A stretch of 9,935 nt of DNA from an uncultured Capnocytophaga sp. (GTDB lineage: Bacteria; Bacteroidota; Bacteroidia; Flavobacteriales; Flavobacteriaceae): positions 1-9,935 of the forward strand of contig NZ_CALHGG010000164.1 of the NCBI RefSeq assembly GCF_938029845.1. Reading direction: 5' to 3'. Each line of letters opens with the position of its first letter. Position 1 is the stretch's first letter. The notes under the pieces were generated by a model. The model saw only the letters and a program-made list of their open reading frames with translations. It did no database searches and had not been told where the DNA came from. Shown one piece after another: positions 1 to 6,173 of the stretch. The position numbers were made by a program, and so were the translations under genes.

Positions 1-15
1 TCTCAATAAAAACCT

Positions 16-23
16 TACTTTTG
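16..23 (+). promoter_or_regulatory. Bacteroidetes-type -7 promoter element of the HU gene
   Basis: TACTTTTG matches the Bacteroidetes -7 consensus TAnnTTTG exactly. Transcription would begin near position 30, leaving a leader of about 25 nt before the ATG at 55. The matching -33 TTG would fall at or before the window edge, so it cannot be checked. Confidence 0.7.
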
Positions 24-54
24 TACTGTATTTAACGATTTAAGTATTTATTTT

Positions 55-327
55 ATGAACAAGACAGAACTCATCGACGCAATTGCACAAGAGGCTGGAC
101 TTTCAAAAGCCGATGCAAAAAAGGCCTTAGAAGCTTTTTTAGCAACTGTAGAAAAAACCTTGAAAAAAGGAGATAAAATCTCTTTGGTAGGATTTGGTTC
201 TTGGTCAGTGACTGAGAAGGCTGCTCGCGAAGGAAGAAATCCTCAAACAGGTAAGACCATCAGTATCCCTGCTAAAAAAGTAGTAAAGTTCAAAGCAGGA
301 ACTGAACTATCTAATGCAGTAAACTAA
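55..327 (+). CDS. hup: HU-family DNA-binding protein
   Basis: A 90-residue histone-like nucleoid protein, the standard length for HU. The N-terminal helices (about residues 3-38) form the dimer body. GFGSW at 46-50 corresponds to the family GFG(T/S)F turn, with Trp replacing the usual Phe. GRNPQTGK at 60-67 is the tip of the DNA-binding arm and contains the RNP signature; Pro63 is the residue that intercalates and kinks DNA in HU/IHF. The basic stretch PAKKVVKFKAG follows. HU dimers bind DNA with little sequence specificity and compact and bend the chromosome. The gene has its own promoter and terminator and so is probably monocistronic. Family assignment is certain; which HU paralogue of the organism this is cannot be told. 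Confidence 0.97.
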   Translation: MNKTELIDAIAQEAGLSKADAKKALEAFLATVEKTLKKGDKISLVGFGSWSVTEKAAREGRNPQTGKTISIPAKKVVKFKAGTELSNAVN

Positions 328-349
328 TTTAAAATAGTTTTGTAAAACT

Positions 350-386
350 AAAGGCTGTCCCCTTGTGGGGGTAGCCTTTTTCTTTT
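350..386 (+). terminator. Rho-independent terminator after the HU gene
   Basis: AAAGGCT (350-356) pairs with AGCCTTT (373-379). After a 2x2 GT/GT internal mismatch, CCCC (359-362) pairs with GGGG (367-370) around the loop TTGT. The descending arm runs into a T-rich tract (377-386, interrupted by one C). It sits 23 nt after the HU stop codon. A second AT hairpin, TAGTTTT (335-341) with AAAACTA (344-350), abuts it and shares base 350. Confidence 0.9.
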
Positions 387-423
387 GGGAGCTTGTTCTA
401 CATAAAAAAATCTTCTTTTTCTG

Positions 424-454
424 TTGAAAACTTCCGAAAAAATTAGTAACTTTG
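424..454 (+). promoter_or_regulatory. Promoter of the batA unit
   Basis: The -33 TTG at 424-426 is separated by 20 nt from the -7 element TAACTTTG at 447-454. Both elements and their spacing fit the Bacteroidetes housekeeping promoter. Transcription would start near 461, giving a leader of roughly 30 nt before batA. Confidence 0.75.
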
Positions 455-489
455 AGCCTTGAAAGCATGTATGTTTTTGAAGATTAAAA

Positions 490-1488
490 ATGAAAGATAT
501 CACCTTTGAGAATCCCCAATTTTTTTGGCTTTTCTTGCTCTTTCCACTGTTGATACTCTGGCAGTGGTTTAGGCGAAAGAAGGAAATGCCCTCTGTACTT
601 TTTTCTTCGTTGCAAGTGGTACAACCATTGCACACTTGGCGTACTACCCTGCGCCCTATCCTATATGTACTTCGATGCTTAGCATTGGCAGCCCTTATTG
701 TGGCTTTGGCGCGCCCACGCTCTTCTTCTGAAATTACCAAGACGAAAACTACCGAAGGGATTGATATCATCCTTTCTATTGATATGTCCTCCAGTATGCT
801 CGCCAAAGACCTTAAACCCAATAGGATAGAAGCCCTTAAGCGGGTGGCTTCTCACTTTATAGAGCAGCGTGCCTCTGACCGTATAGGTATTGTCGTTTAT
901 TCAGGAGAGAGTTATACCAAGGTGCCTGCTACCACTGATAAGTCGGTAGTGCTTCAAGCGCTTAAGGATATTAAGCAGGGAGAAATAGAGGATGGTACTG
1001 CCATAGGAATGGGGTTAGGGACAGCCATTAACCGACTAAAGGATAGTAAGACCAAAAGCAAGGTAATTATTCTAATGACCGATGGGGTAAATAATACAGG
1101 GGTGATAGACCCCCTTAGTGCTGCCGAGTTGGCCAAAGAGTATGGCATACGCGTTTATACTATTGGGATAGGTACCAATGGTAAAGCACTTTCCCCTGTG
1201 GCCTATAACCCTGACGGCTCATTACAGTATGATATGGTACCCGTGGAGATAGACGAAAGACTCCTTACTCAGATAGCAGAAGCCACAGGCGGACACTATT
1301 TTAGAGCAACAGATAACCAGAAATTGGCACAGATATATACTGAAATAGATAAGTTAGAAAAATCGAAAATAGAAGAACTCAAGTACTACCAACACAAAGA
1401 AAATTTCCGCTTATGGGCACTCTTAGCCTTGATTCTCTTGGCTGCTGAGTTCGGATTGCGACACACTGTTTTTAGAAGTTTTGTATGA
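490..1488 (+). CDS. batA: BatA, membrane-anchored VWA-domain protein
   Basis: A 332-residue inner-membrane protein of the Bat (Bacteroides aerotolerance) family. The N-terminal BatA region (1-77) opens with the family-typical ITFENPQFFWL and carries hydrophobic segments at about 11-27 and 56-74. A von Willebrand factor A domain follows (about 90-285). Its metal-ion-dependent adhesion site is intact: DxSxS at D98, S100 and S102, Thr170 in DGTAIG, and D198 in MTDG. A C-terminal membrane helix lies at about 308-325. Together this is the usual two-plus-one helix layout. Bat proteins are thought to form an envelope complex with MoxR-type AAA+ ATPases; the biochemical activity is not settled. The ATG at 490 is preceded by TAAAA and fits the conserved N-terminus. 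The stop overlaps the batB start by 4 nt, suggesting translational coupling. No moxR lies directly upstream. Confidence 0.93.
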   Translation: MKDITFENPQFFWLFLLFPLLILWQWFRRKKEMPSVLFSSLQVVQPLHTWRTTLRPILYVLRCLALAALIVALARPRSSSEITKTKTTEGIDIILSIDMSSSMLAKDLKPNRIEALKRVASHFIEQRASDRIGIVVYSGESYTKVPATTDKSVVLQALKDIKQGEIEDGTAIGMGLGTAINRLKDSKTKSKVIILMTDGVNNTGVIDPLSAAELAKEYGIRVYTIGIGTNGKALSPVAYNPDGSLQYDMVPVEIDERLLTQIAEATGGHYFRATDNQKLAQIYTEIDKLEKSKIEELKYYQHKENFRLWALLALILLAAEFGLRHTVFRSFV

Positions 1489-2519
1489 TACACCTTGAAG
1501 AAAAAATATATTTTTACCTATTGCTCTTGCTCCCACTTTTTACCCTACTCTATGTAGGGGTACAGCTATGGAAAGCAAGGGCGGTGAGGCGATTTGCAGA
1601 GAAAACGACTTTTTCACGTTTGGCTTCAGAAACCTCTTATTTCAAGCCTTGGGTGAAGTTTGTTTTTTTTATTCTTATATTCTCCTTTATCGTAATAGGG
1701 CTAGTGAATCCCAAAGTAGGAACTAAGCTCGAGACGGTCAAGCGCGAAGGGGTGGATATAGTATTTGCTATCGATGTCTCCAAGAGTATGCTTGCTGAGG
1801 ATGTGAAGCCTAATCGTATAGAAAAGGCGAAGCATATTATCTCCCAAGTCATAGAACAATTACATGGAGACAGAGTAGCCTTTGTGCCCTATGCAGCACA
1901 GGCTTACCCACAACTGCCACTAACATCGGATTATTCAGCAGCTAAGATATTTCTTGAAGGAATCAATACCAATATGCTCTCCTCCCAAGGGACTGCTATA
2001 AGGGAAGCTATACAAACGGCGATAGATTACTTTCAGGACTCTGGGCAGGCTTCTAAAATCCTTATTATCCTCTCTGATGGGGAAGACCATGAGCAGGGAG
2101 TAGGCGAGGTGATCCAAGAGGTCAATGATAAGGGTATTCGTATCTTTACCATTGGTTTGGGAACGGCACAAGGGGGTACTATTCCTATTACTGAAAATGG
2201 ACAGACCCTCCCCAAAAGAGATAAAGATGGGCAAGTGGTGATCACCAAGCTCAATCAACCCCTTTTAGAGGAAATAGCACAGGGGGCATCGGGTAAGTAT
2301 TTTGACGGTACCAATACTCGTGAGGTGTTGGACAATATAAAAAAGGCCTTGGACAATATTGAGAAGAACGAGTATGAGTCTCAGGTGTTTTCCGATTACA
2401 AAGACCAATTCCAATGGTTCTTAGCCATCGCTTTTGTTTTATTGTTGATAGATATTTTTATCTCTTACAAAAAAACCTCTTGGGTGAGAAAACTTAATCT
2501 CTTTGGAGAAAAGCAGTAA
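1485..2519 (+). CDS. batB: BatB, membrane-anchored VWA-domain protein
   Basis: A 344-residue paralogue of the preceding BatA, with the same architecture: hydrophobic segments at about 9-26 and 57-73, a VWA domain at about 89-290 and a last membrane helix at about 322-338. The metal site is complete (D97, S99, S101; Thr170 in QGTAIR; D198 in LSDGE), with Thr and the last Asp at the same residue numbers as in BatA. This is consistent with an old duplication. The order batA-batB is the conserved one, but the usual followers (batC with TPR repeats, batD, batE) are absent: the next gene is a transport adaptor. No terminator is visible after the stop, so read-through into the adaptor gene is likely. 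Family certain; the role in oxidative or envelope stress is taken from the family. Confidence 0.92.
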   Translation: MIHLEEKIYFYLLLLLPLFTLLYVGVQLWKARAVRRFAEKTTFSRLASETSYFKPWVKFVFFILIFSFIVIGLVNPKVGTKLETVKREGVDIVFAIDVSKSMLAEDVKPNRIEKAKHIISQVIEQLHGDRVAFVPYAAQAYPQLPLTSDYSAAKIFLEGINTNMLSSQGTAIREAIQTAIDYFQDSGQASKILIILSDGEDHEQGVGEVIQEVNDKGIRIFTIGLGTAQGGTIPITENGQTLPKRDKDGQVVITKLNQPLLEEIAQGASGKYFDGTNTREVLDNIKKALDNIEKNEYESQVFSDYKDQFQWFLAIAFVLLLIDIFISYKKTSWVRKLNLFGEKQ

Positions 2520-2586
2520 GTTAGCGGTCAGCGACTATAGCCCTTAAATTCTAATAACCTTAAATAATTCAAAATTCAAAATTCAA
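2520..2586. repeat. Intergenic repeats with 7-nt period
   Basis: The 78-nt gap between batB and the adaptor gene starts with degenerate heptads GTTAGCG, GTCAGCG and ACTATAG (2520-2540). It ends with three exact tandem copies of AATTCAA (2566-2586). No TAnnTTTG promoter and no terminator hairpin is visible here. The first two heptads resemble those at 4323-4379. Confidence 0.65.
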
Positions 2587-2597
2587 AACATAGTTTT

Positions 2598-3677
2598 ATG
2601 AAAAGAAAAAAAACACTCTTTATCTTTTTAGCCATAGTGGTCTTGGGAGTGGTAGCCTTCTTCTGGTTTAATACCCCCAACGCACAAGTGCAAGAGCATT
2701 CCATAAGTATAGAGAATCGAGATATTAGTGAAGAGATTTATATCCCTGGTAATGTATATCCTGTTAAGGAAATAGAACTCAAGTCCCAACTCTCAGGAGT
2801 TTTGGACAAAATATTTGTCAAAATAGGTGATGTGGTACAAGAAGGCGCTCCTGTGGCTTCTATTAGCCTTGTACCTAGTACCTTAGAGCTGGAACGTTTG
2901 GAGAATAATGTCAAGATGGCACAGATAAACTTTGATGCGGCCAAGCTTTCCTATGAACGCTCTAAAAAACTCTTTGAAGCACAGACTATTTCCAAAGCCA
3001 ATATGGAAACCGCAGAAAGAGAATATGGTACAGCCAAGGAACAACTTCTATCGGCTCAGAACCAATTAGCAATCCAGAAAACAGGCAAAGTGATAGGAAA
3101 GAGTGAGACCTCCAATATTGTAAAGTCTAGTATTTCAGGTACAGTCATAGACTTACCCCTACAAGAAGGGGCTTCAGTAATTGAACGTAACACCCTCAAT
3201 TCAGGGATAACTGTGGCTATCTTGGCAAAGATGGGTCAGTTTGTTTTCCGTACCCAGCTAGCGGAACAGTATTTGGAGAATATACATTTGGGAGATAGTA
3301 TCTCTCTGGCTTTCAATGCTTACAAAGACCTTAAGACTACTGCTAAAATTACTAAAATATCCTCCAAAGGTACTTTGGAAAATGGGATAATGAAATATAC
3401 CCTGGAAGCAGAGTTTCCTGTAAATGCACAAATGCCTGTAATCCGTTCTGGTTATTCAGCAACTGCTGAAATCGTCTTGAATAGTAAGAAGAATGTACCT
3501 TCCATTGAGGAAAAATACATTAGTTATAAGAATGATTCGACTTATGTATGGGTGAAGAATGGGATGAACTTGGAGAAAAAGTATATAGAATTGGGAATTT
3601 CTGACGGTAAATATACAGAAGTTACTAAAGGATTGACCACTAACGATAAAATTGTTCAAAATGATTCAGCTCAATGA
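2598..3677 (+). CDS. Periplasmic adaptor (HlyD/MacA-type membrane fusion protein)
   Basis: A 359-residue membrane fusion protein. A basic N-terminus and one hydrophobic segment (about 7-24) act as signal anchor; no lipobox Cys is present. The biotinyl/lipoyl-like domain is split in the usual way: first half about 59-89 (LKSQLSGVLDKIFVKIGD), second half about 174-195 (SSISGTVIDLPLQEGASV). Between them lies a charged alpha-helical hairpin (about 96-160) expected to form a coiled coil. The beta-barrel (about 208-295) and membrane-proximal part (about 296-359, ending GLTTNDKIV) complete the fold. Such proteins bridge an inner-membrane ABC or RND pump to an outer-membrane channel. The 17-nt overlap with the following ATPase gene points to an ABC-linked, MacA-like role. 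Substrate unknown. No outer-membrane factor or permease is encoded nearby. Confidence 0.88.
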   Translation: MKRKKTLFIFLAIVVLGVVAFFWFNTPNAQVQEHSISIENRDISEEIYIPGNVYPVKEIELKSQLSGVLDKIFVKIGDVVQEGAPVASISLVPSTLELERLENNVKMAQINFDAAKLSYERSKKLFEAQTISKANMETAEREYGTAKEQLLSAQNQLAIQKTGKVIGKSETSNIVKSSISGTVIDLPLQEGASVIERNTLNSGITVAILAKMGQFVFRTQLAEQYLENIHLGDSISLAFNAYKDLKTTAKITKISSKGTLENGIMKYTLEAEFPVNAQMPVIRSGYSATAEIVLNSKKNVPSIEEKYISYKNDSTYVWVKNGMNLEKKYIELGISDGKYTEVTKGLTTNDKIVQNDSAQ

Positions 3678-4320
3678 TATTAAAAAGGCCTATCACACCG
3701 AGTATGACACCCTACAGGTGCTCAAAGGGATCAATCTCACGGTAGAACGGGGTGAAATGGTTTCTATCATGGGGGCTTCTGGTTCAGGCAAATCTACTTT
3801 GATGAATATCATAGGCCTATTGGATACTTATGATAGTGGTACTTATTATTTTGATGGACAGGATATGAGTCTTTTGAATGCTGTAGAACGCTCCGCCTAT
3901 CGCAGTCGAAATATAGGTTTCGTATTCCAAGCGGCCAATCTTATAGCTTATAAGAATGTGGTGGAGAATGTCGCTTTGCCTCTTTTCTACCAACATGTCT
4001 CTAAGAAAGAGCGTGAACAGCGTGCCATGGAGAAGCTTGAACCCTTGGGCATAGCCTCTTGGGCAAAGCATTACCCCAATGAACTTTCAGGGGGACAGAA
4101 ACAACGTGTAGCTATAGCCCGTGCACTTATTGCCAATGCTCCCTTGCTACTGGCAGACGAGCCTACGGGGCAATTGGATTCAAAGACGACTGCCGAGGTG
4201 ATGCAGATATTCAAGGAGGTAAATGCTCGGGGAACGACTATTATCATTGTAACTCATGAGGAAGATATTGCCGCCCAAACACAACGGATTATCCGCATTG
4301 TTGACGGACTCATACAATAA
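3661..4320 (+). CDS. ABC transporter ATP-binding protein (MacB/LolD-type)
   Basis: A complete 219-residue nucleotide-binding subunit. Visible motifs are Walker A GASGSGKST (38-46), Q-loop Gln90, signature LSGGQ (142-146) followed by KQRVAIARAL, Walker B LLLADE (D166, E167), D-loop QLD and H-loop His199. The sequence resembles the LolD/MacB/FtsE group, which partners FtsX-like permeases in lipoprotein release or MacAB-type efflux. I chose the ATG at 3661 (protein MIQLNDIKK) because it matches the usual LolD-type N-terminus; an in-frame TTG at 3652 would add only three residues. The gene overlaps the adaptor gene by 17 nt, so the two are probably made together. It carries no transmembrane segment and no permease gene follows; the partner must be encoded elsewhere or have been lost. 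Confidence 0.92.
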   Translation: MIQLNDIKKAYHTEYDTLQVLKGINLTVERGEMVSIMGASGSGKSTLMNIIGLLDTYDSGTYYFDGQDMSLLNAVERSAYRSRNIGFVFQAANLIAYKNVVENVALPLFYQHVSKKEREQRAMEKLEPLGIASWAKHYPNELSGGQKQRVAIARALIANAPLLLADEPTGQLDSKTTAEVMQIFKEVNARGTTIIIVTHEEDIAAQTQRIIRIVDGLIQ

Positions 4321-4322
4321 TG

Positions 4323-4379
4323 GTTAATGATTAGTGACGAATGACTAACTATTAATCACATTAATCATTAAATATTAGG
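4323..4379. repeat. Degenerate heptanucleotide repeat array
   Basis: Directly after the ATPase stop the sequence reads as 7-nt units: GTTAATG, ATTAGTG, ACGAATG, ACTAACT, ATTAATC, a 2-nt slip, then ATTAATC, ATTAAAT and ATTAGG. The approximate consensus is ATTAATS. It also contains a perfect 10-nt inverted repeat (TTAATGATTA at 4324-4333, TAATCATTAA at 4362-4371), with a smaller one inside it (TTAGT 4331-4335, ACTAA 4344-4348). It could fold as a weak AT hairpin, but no clear U-tract follows directly, so I do not call it a terminator. Confidence 0.65.
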
Positions 4380-4398
4380 TTTTTCCCTTGAAAAAACG

Positions 4399-4406
4399 TA
4401 TCTTTG
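4399..4406 (+). promoter_or_regulatory. -7 promoter element upstream of apt
   Basis: TATCTTTG is an exact TAnnTTTG match, 27 nt before the apt ATG, predicting a start site near 4413. No good TTG lies at the expected -33 distance; the TTG at 4388-4390 is too close. The in-frame TTG codon at 4404 belongs to this element and would lie upstream of the transcript start, which favours the ATG at 4434. Confidence 0.6.
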
Positions 4407-4433
4407 CAGAAAGTATTTTTGAAAACAATTGTA

Positions 4434-4955
4434 ATGAATAATATACAAATACAAGATTTTGTACGAGATATTCTCGATTTTCCTAAGAAAGGGGTAGTAT
4501 TCAAGGATATTACGCCCCTATTGGCGGATGCCAAAGCAACCGAGGCCGTATTGCAACAACTCTTAGCACCTCTCAAAAATGAGAAGATAGACAAGGTGGC
4601 TGCAATAGAGAGTCGCGGTTTCTTTTTTGGAATGCTTCTAGCCCATGCACTTAATGTGGGCTTTGTTCCTATTAGAAAACCAGGTAAACTCCCTGGGAAA
4701 ATTATAAGTGAGCACTACGACTTAGAGTATGGTAGCAGTAATTTGGAAATACATATGGATGCCATCTCCAAGGGGGAACGTGTACTTTTGCATGACGATG
4801 TGCTAGCTACGGGAGGAACAGCACTAGCTGCTACCAAACTTGTAGAACGCTTGGGAGGAGAGATTGTACAGTGTACTTTCCTTATGGAACTTGATTTCTT
4901 AAACGGACGAGAAAAATTAAAAAAATACAGTATAAATAGTATTCTAAATTATTAA
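4434..4955 (+). CDS. apt: Adenine phosphoribosyltransferase
   Basis: This enzyme converts adenine and PRPP to AMP and pyrophosphate in cytoplasmic purine salvage. From the ATG at 4434 the product has 173 residues, within the family's usual 170-185. Recognisable parts are the N-terminal DFPKKGVVFKDITPLL (15-30), the ESRGFFFG segment (59-66), the flexible loop RKPGKLPG (81-88), and the PRPP-binding motif VLLHDDVLATGGTA (117-130) with its paired aspartates D121 and D122. The start was chosen because extension to the in-frame TTG at 4404 adds non-conserved residues encoded by the promoter itself. The following peptidase gene begins 2 nt after the stop, so apt probably heads a three-gene transcript. 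All key residues are present. Confidence 0.96.
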   Translation: MNNIQIQDFVRDILDFPKKGVVFKDITPLLADAKATEAVLQQLLAPLKNEKIDKVAAIESRGFFFGMLLAHALNVGFVPIRKPGKLPGKIISEHYDLEYGSSNLEIHMDAISKGERVLLHDDVLATGGTALAATKLVERLGGEIVQCTFLMELDFLNGREKLKKYSINSILNY

Positions 4956-4957
4956 TT

Positions 4958-6148
4958 ATGACAAAGAAAATTCTTTCAGTTCTTGTGCTCATGGGAGCAG
5001 GACAGCTCTTTGCACAAGATAACTTGATCAATGCTTTGGCAAACAATCAAGGAAAAGATGTACAAAAGTATTATCAGATTAAGCCTATCTTTGCCTTAGG
5101 TGTAACTGATGTTAAAGACCAAGGGCATAGTGGTACTTGCTGGAGCTATACAGGAGCTTCTTTCTTGGAGTCAGAAATGATGAAAAAAGGAAAACAACCT
5201 GTGGATTTGTCAGAAATCTATACAGCTCGTAAGGTATATTTGGAAAAAGCCATTAACTACTTGCGTATGCATGGAGCTCTTACTTGGGGAGATGGTGGCG
5301 AATTGCACGATGTGATTAATATCTATCGTAAGTATGGCGCTGTACCTCAGTCTGTATATTCAGGGCTTATCAATGGGGCTACCGTTAATAATTTTGACAA
5401 AATGCAAAAGGACTTAGAGGGTTACCTCAAGGAAATTGTAGAGAGCGAAAAAGTTCCAGCTAACTGGAAAGAGGTATTTGAACAAAAATTGGATACTTAC
5501 TTAGGAGCAGTGCCTAAAACTTTCCTCTACAATGGTAAGATGTACGATCCTCAATCTTTTGCTAAGGAAGTGGTAGGCTTACAAGACGAAAAATATATAG
5601 AAATGCTCTCAGTGGAACATAAGCCAAAATATCAAAATACCCTTATGGCTGTGCCTGATAACTGGAGCTATGATTATGCTTTCAATGTGAATATGGAGGA
5701 TATCATCCGCACTATTGATTATGCACTTAGCAAAGGCTATACAGTAGGTTGGGGTGCCGATGTGTCTGAGAAATATTTTAGTTGGAGGAATGGATTGGCC
5801 TTAGTACCTGAAAAGGATTACAATGACCTTACAGAGGCAGAACAAAAAGATTATTTCCATGTATATTGGAATGAAAAAGAGATTACTCCTGAATTACGCC
5901 AACAAGGTTTTGACAACTACGAGACTACCGATGACCATGCTATGCACATCGTAGGACTTGCCAAAGACCAAAAAGGTAGAGAGTATTATATTGTAAAAAA
6001 CTCTTGGGGAGCTGATAATGATAACAAAGGGTACTTGTACGTATCTAAGAACTATGTACGTTACAAAACTATGTCTATCTTAGTTAACCAAAAAGGCACT
6101 CCTAAGGACTTGCTTAAAAAATACAAAAAAGCAGGTTACATAAGTTAG
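4958..6148 (+). CDS. Secreted C1 (papain-like, bleomycin hydrolase/PepC-type) peptidase, copy 1
   Basis: A 396-residue cysteine peptidase. Residues 1-19 form a signal peptide (MTKK, hydrophobic core, FA-Q cleavage site), so it acts in the periplasm or outside; classical bleomycin hydrolase/PepC is cytosolic and longer (about 450). The catalytic set is visible: oxyanion Gln55 and nucleophile Cys61 in DQGHSGTCWSY, His327 in DDHAMHIVG, and Asn348 in YIVKNSWG. SGTCW and HAM resemble the C1B branch more than papain itself. The long stretch between Cys and His (about 266 residues) also fits C1B. The likely role is aminopeptidase or peptide trimming for amino-acid supply. No C-terminal secretion domain (T9SS type) is seen. 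It starts 2 nt after apt and is followed 25 nt later by a paralogue; there is no separate promoter. Confidence 0.87.
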   Translation: MTKKILSVLVLMGAGQLFAQDNLINALANNQGKDVQKYYQIKPIFALGVTDVKDQGHSGTCWSYTGASFLESEMMKKGKQPVDLSEIYTARKVYLEKAINYLRMHGALTWGDGGELHDVINIYRKYGAVPQSVYSGLINGATVNNFDKMQKDLEGYLKEIVESEKVPANWKEVFEQKLDTYLGAVPKTFLYNGKMYDPQSFAKEVVGLQDEKYIEMLSVEHKPKYQNTLMAVPDNWSYDYAFNVNMEDIIRTIDYALSKGYTVGWGADVSEKYFSWRNGLALVPEKDYNDLTEAEQKDYFHVYWNEKEITPELRQQGFDNYETTDDHAMHIVGLAKDQKGREYYIVKNSWGADNDNKGYLYVSKNYVRYKTMSILVNQKGTPKDLLKKYKKAGYIS

Positions 6149-6173
6149 TGAGCATATCAAAAATTACTATATA

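Noticed and set aside
348..821. 157-codon open frame on the - strand over the HU terminator and batA start
   Set aside because: It covers the terminator hairpin, the batA promoter and the conserved BatA N-terminus; no family resemblance and no promoter of its own.
1935..2258. 107-codon - strand frame inside batB
   Set aside because: Antisense shadow of the VWA domain; no conserved features.
3652..3660. TTG start that would lengthen the ABC ATPase by three residues
   Set aside because: The ATG at 3661 gives the usual MIQLNDIKK N-terminus for this group.
4323..4379. AT-rich array as a CRISPR or an intrinsic terminator
   Set aside because: The units are 7 nt with no spacers, so it is not a CRISPR. 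The inverted repeat is AT-only with a 28-nt spacer and no U-tract directly after it, so a terminator call is not supported.
4404..4433. TTG start that would lengthen Apt by 10 residues
   Set aside because: The codon lies inside the TATCTTTG promoter box, upstream of the likely transcript start, and the added residues are not family-like.
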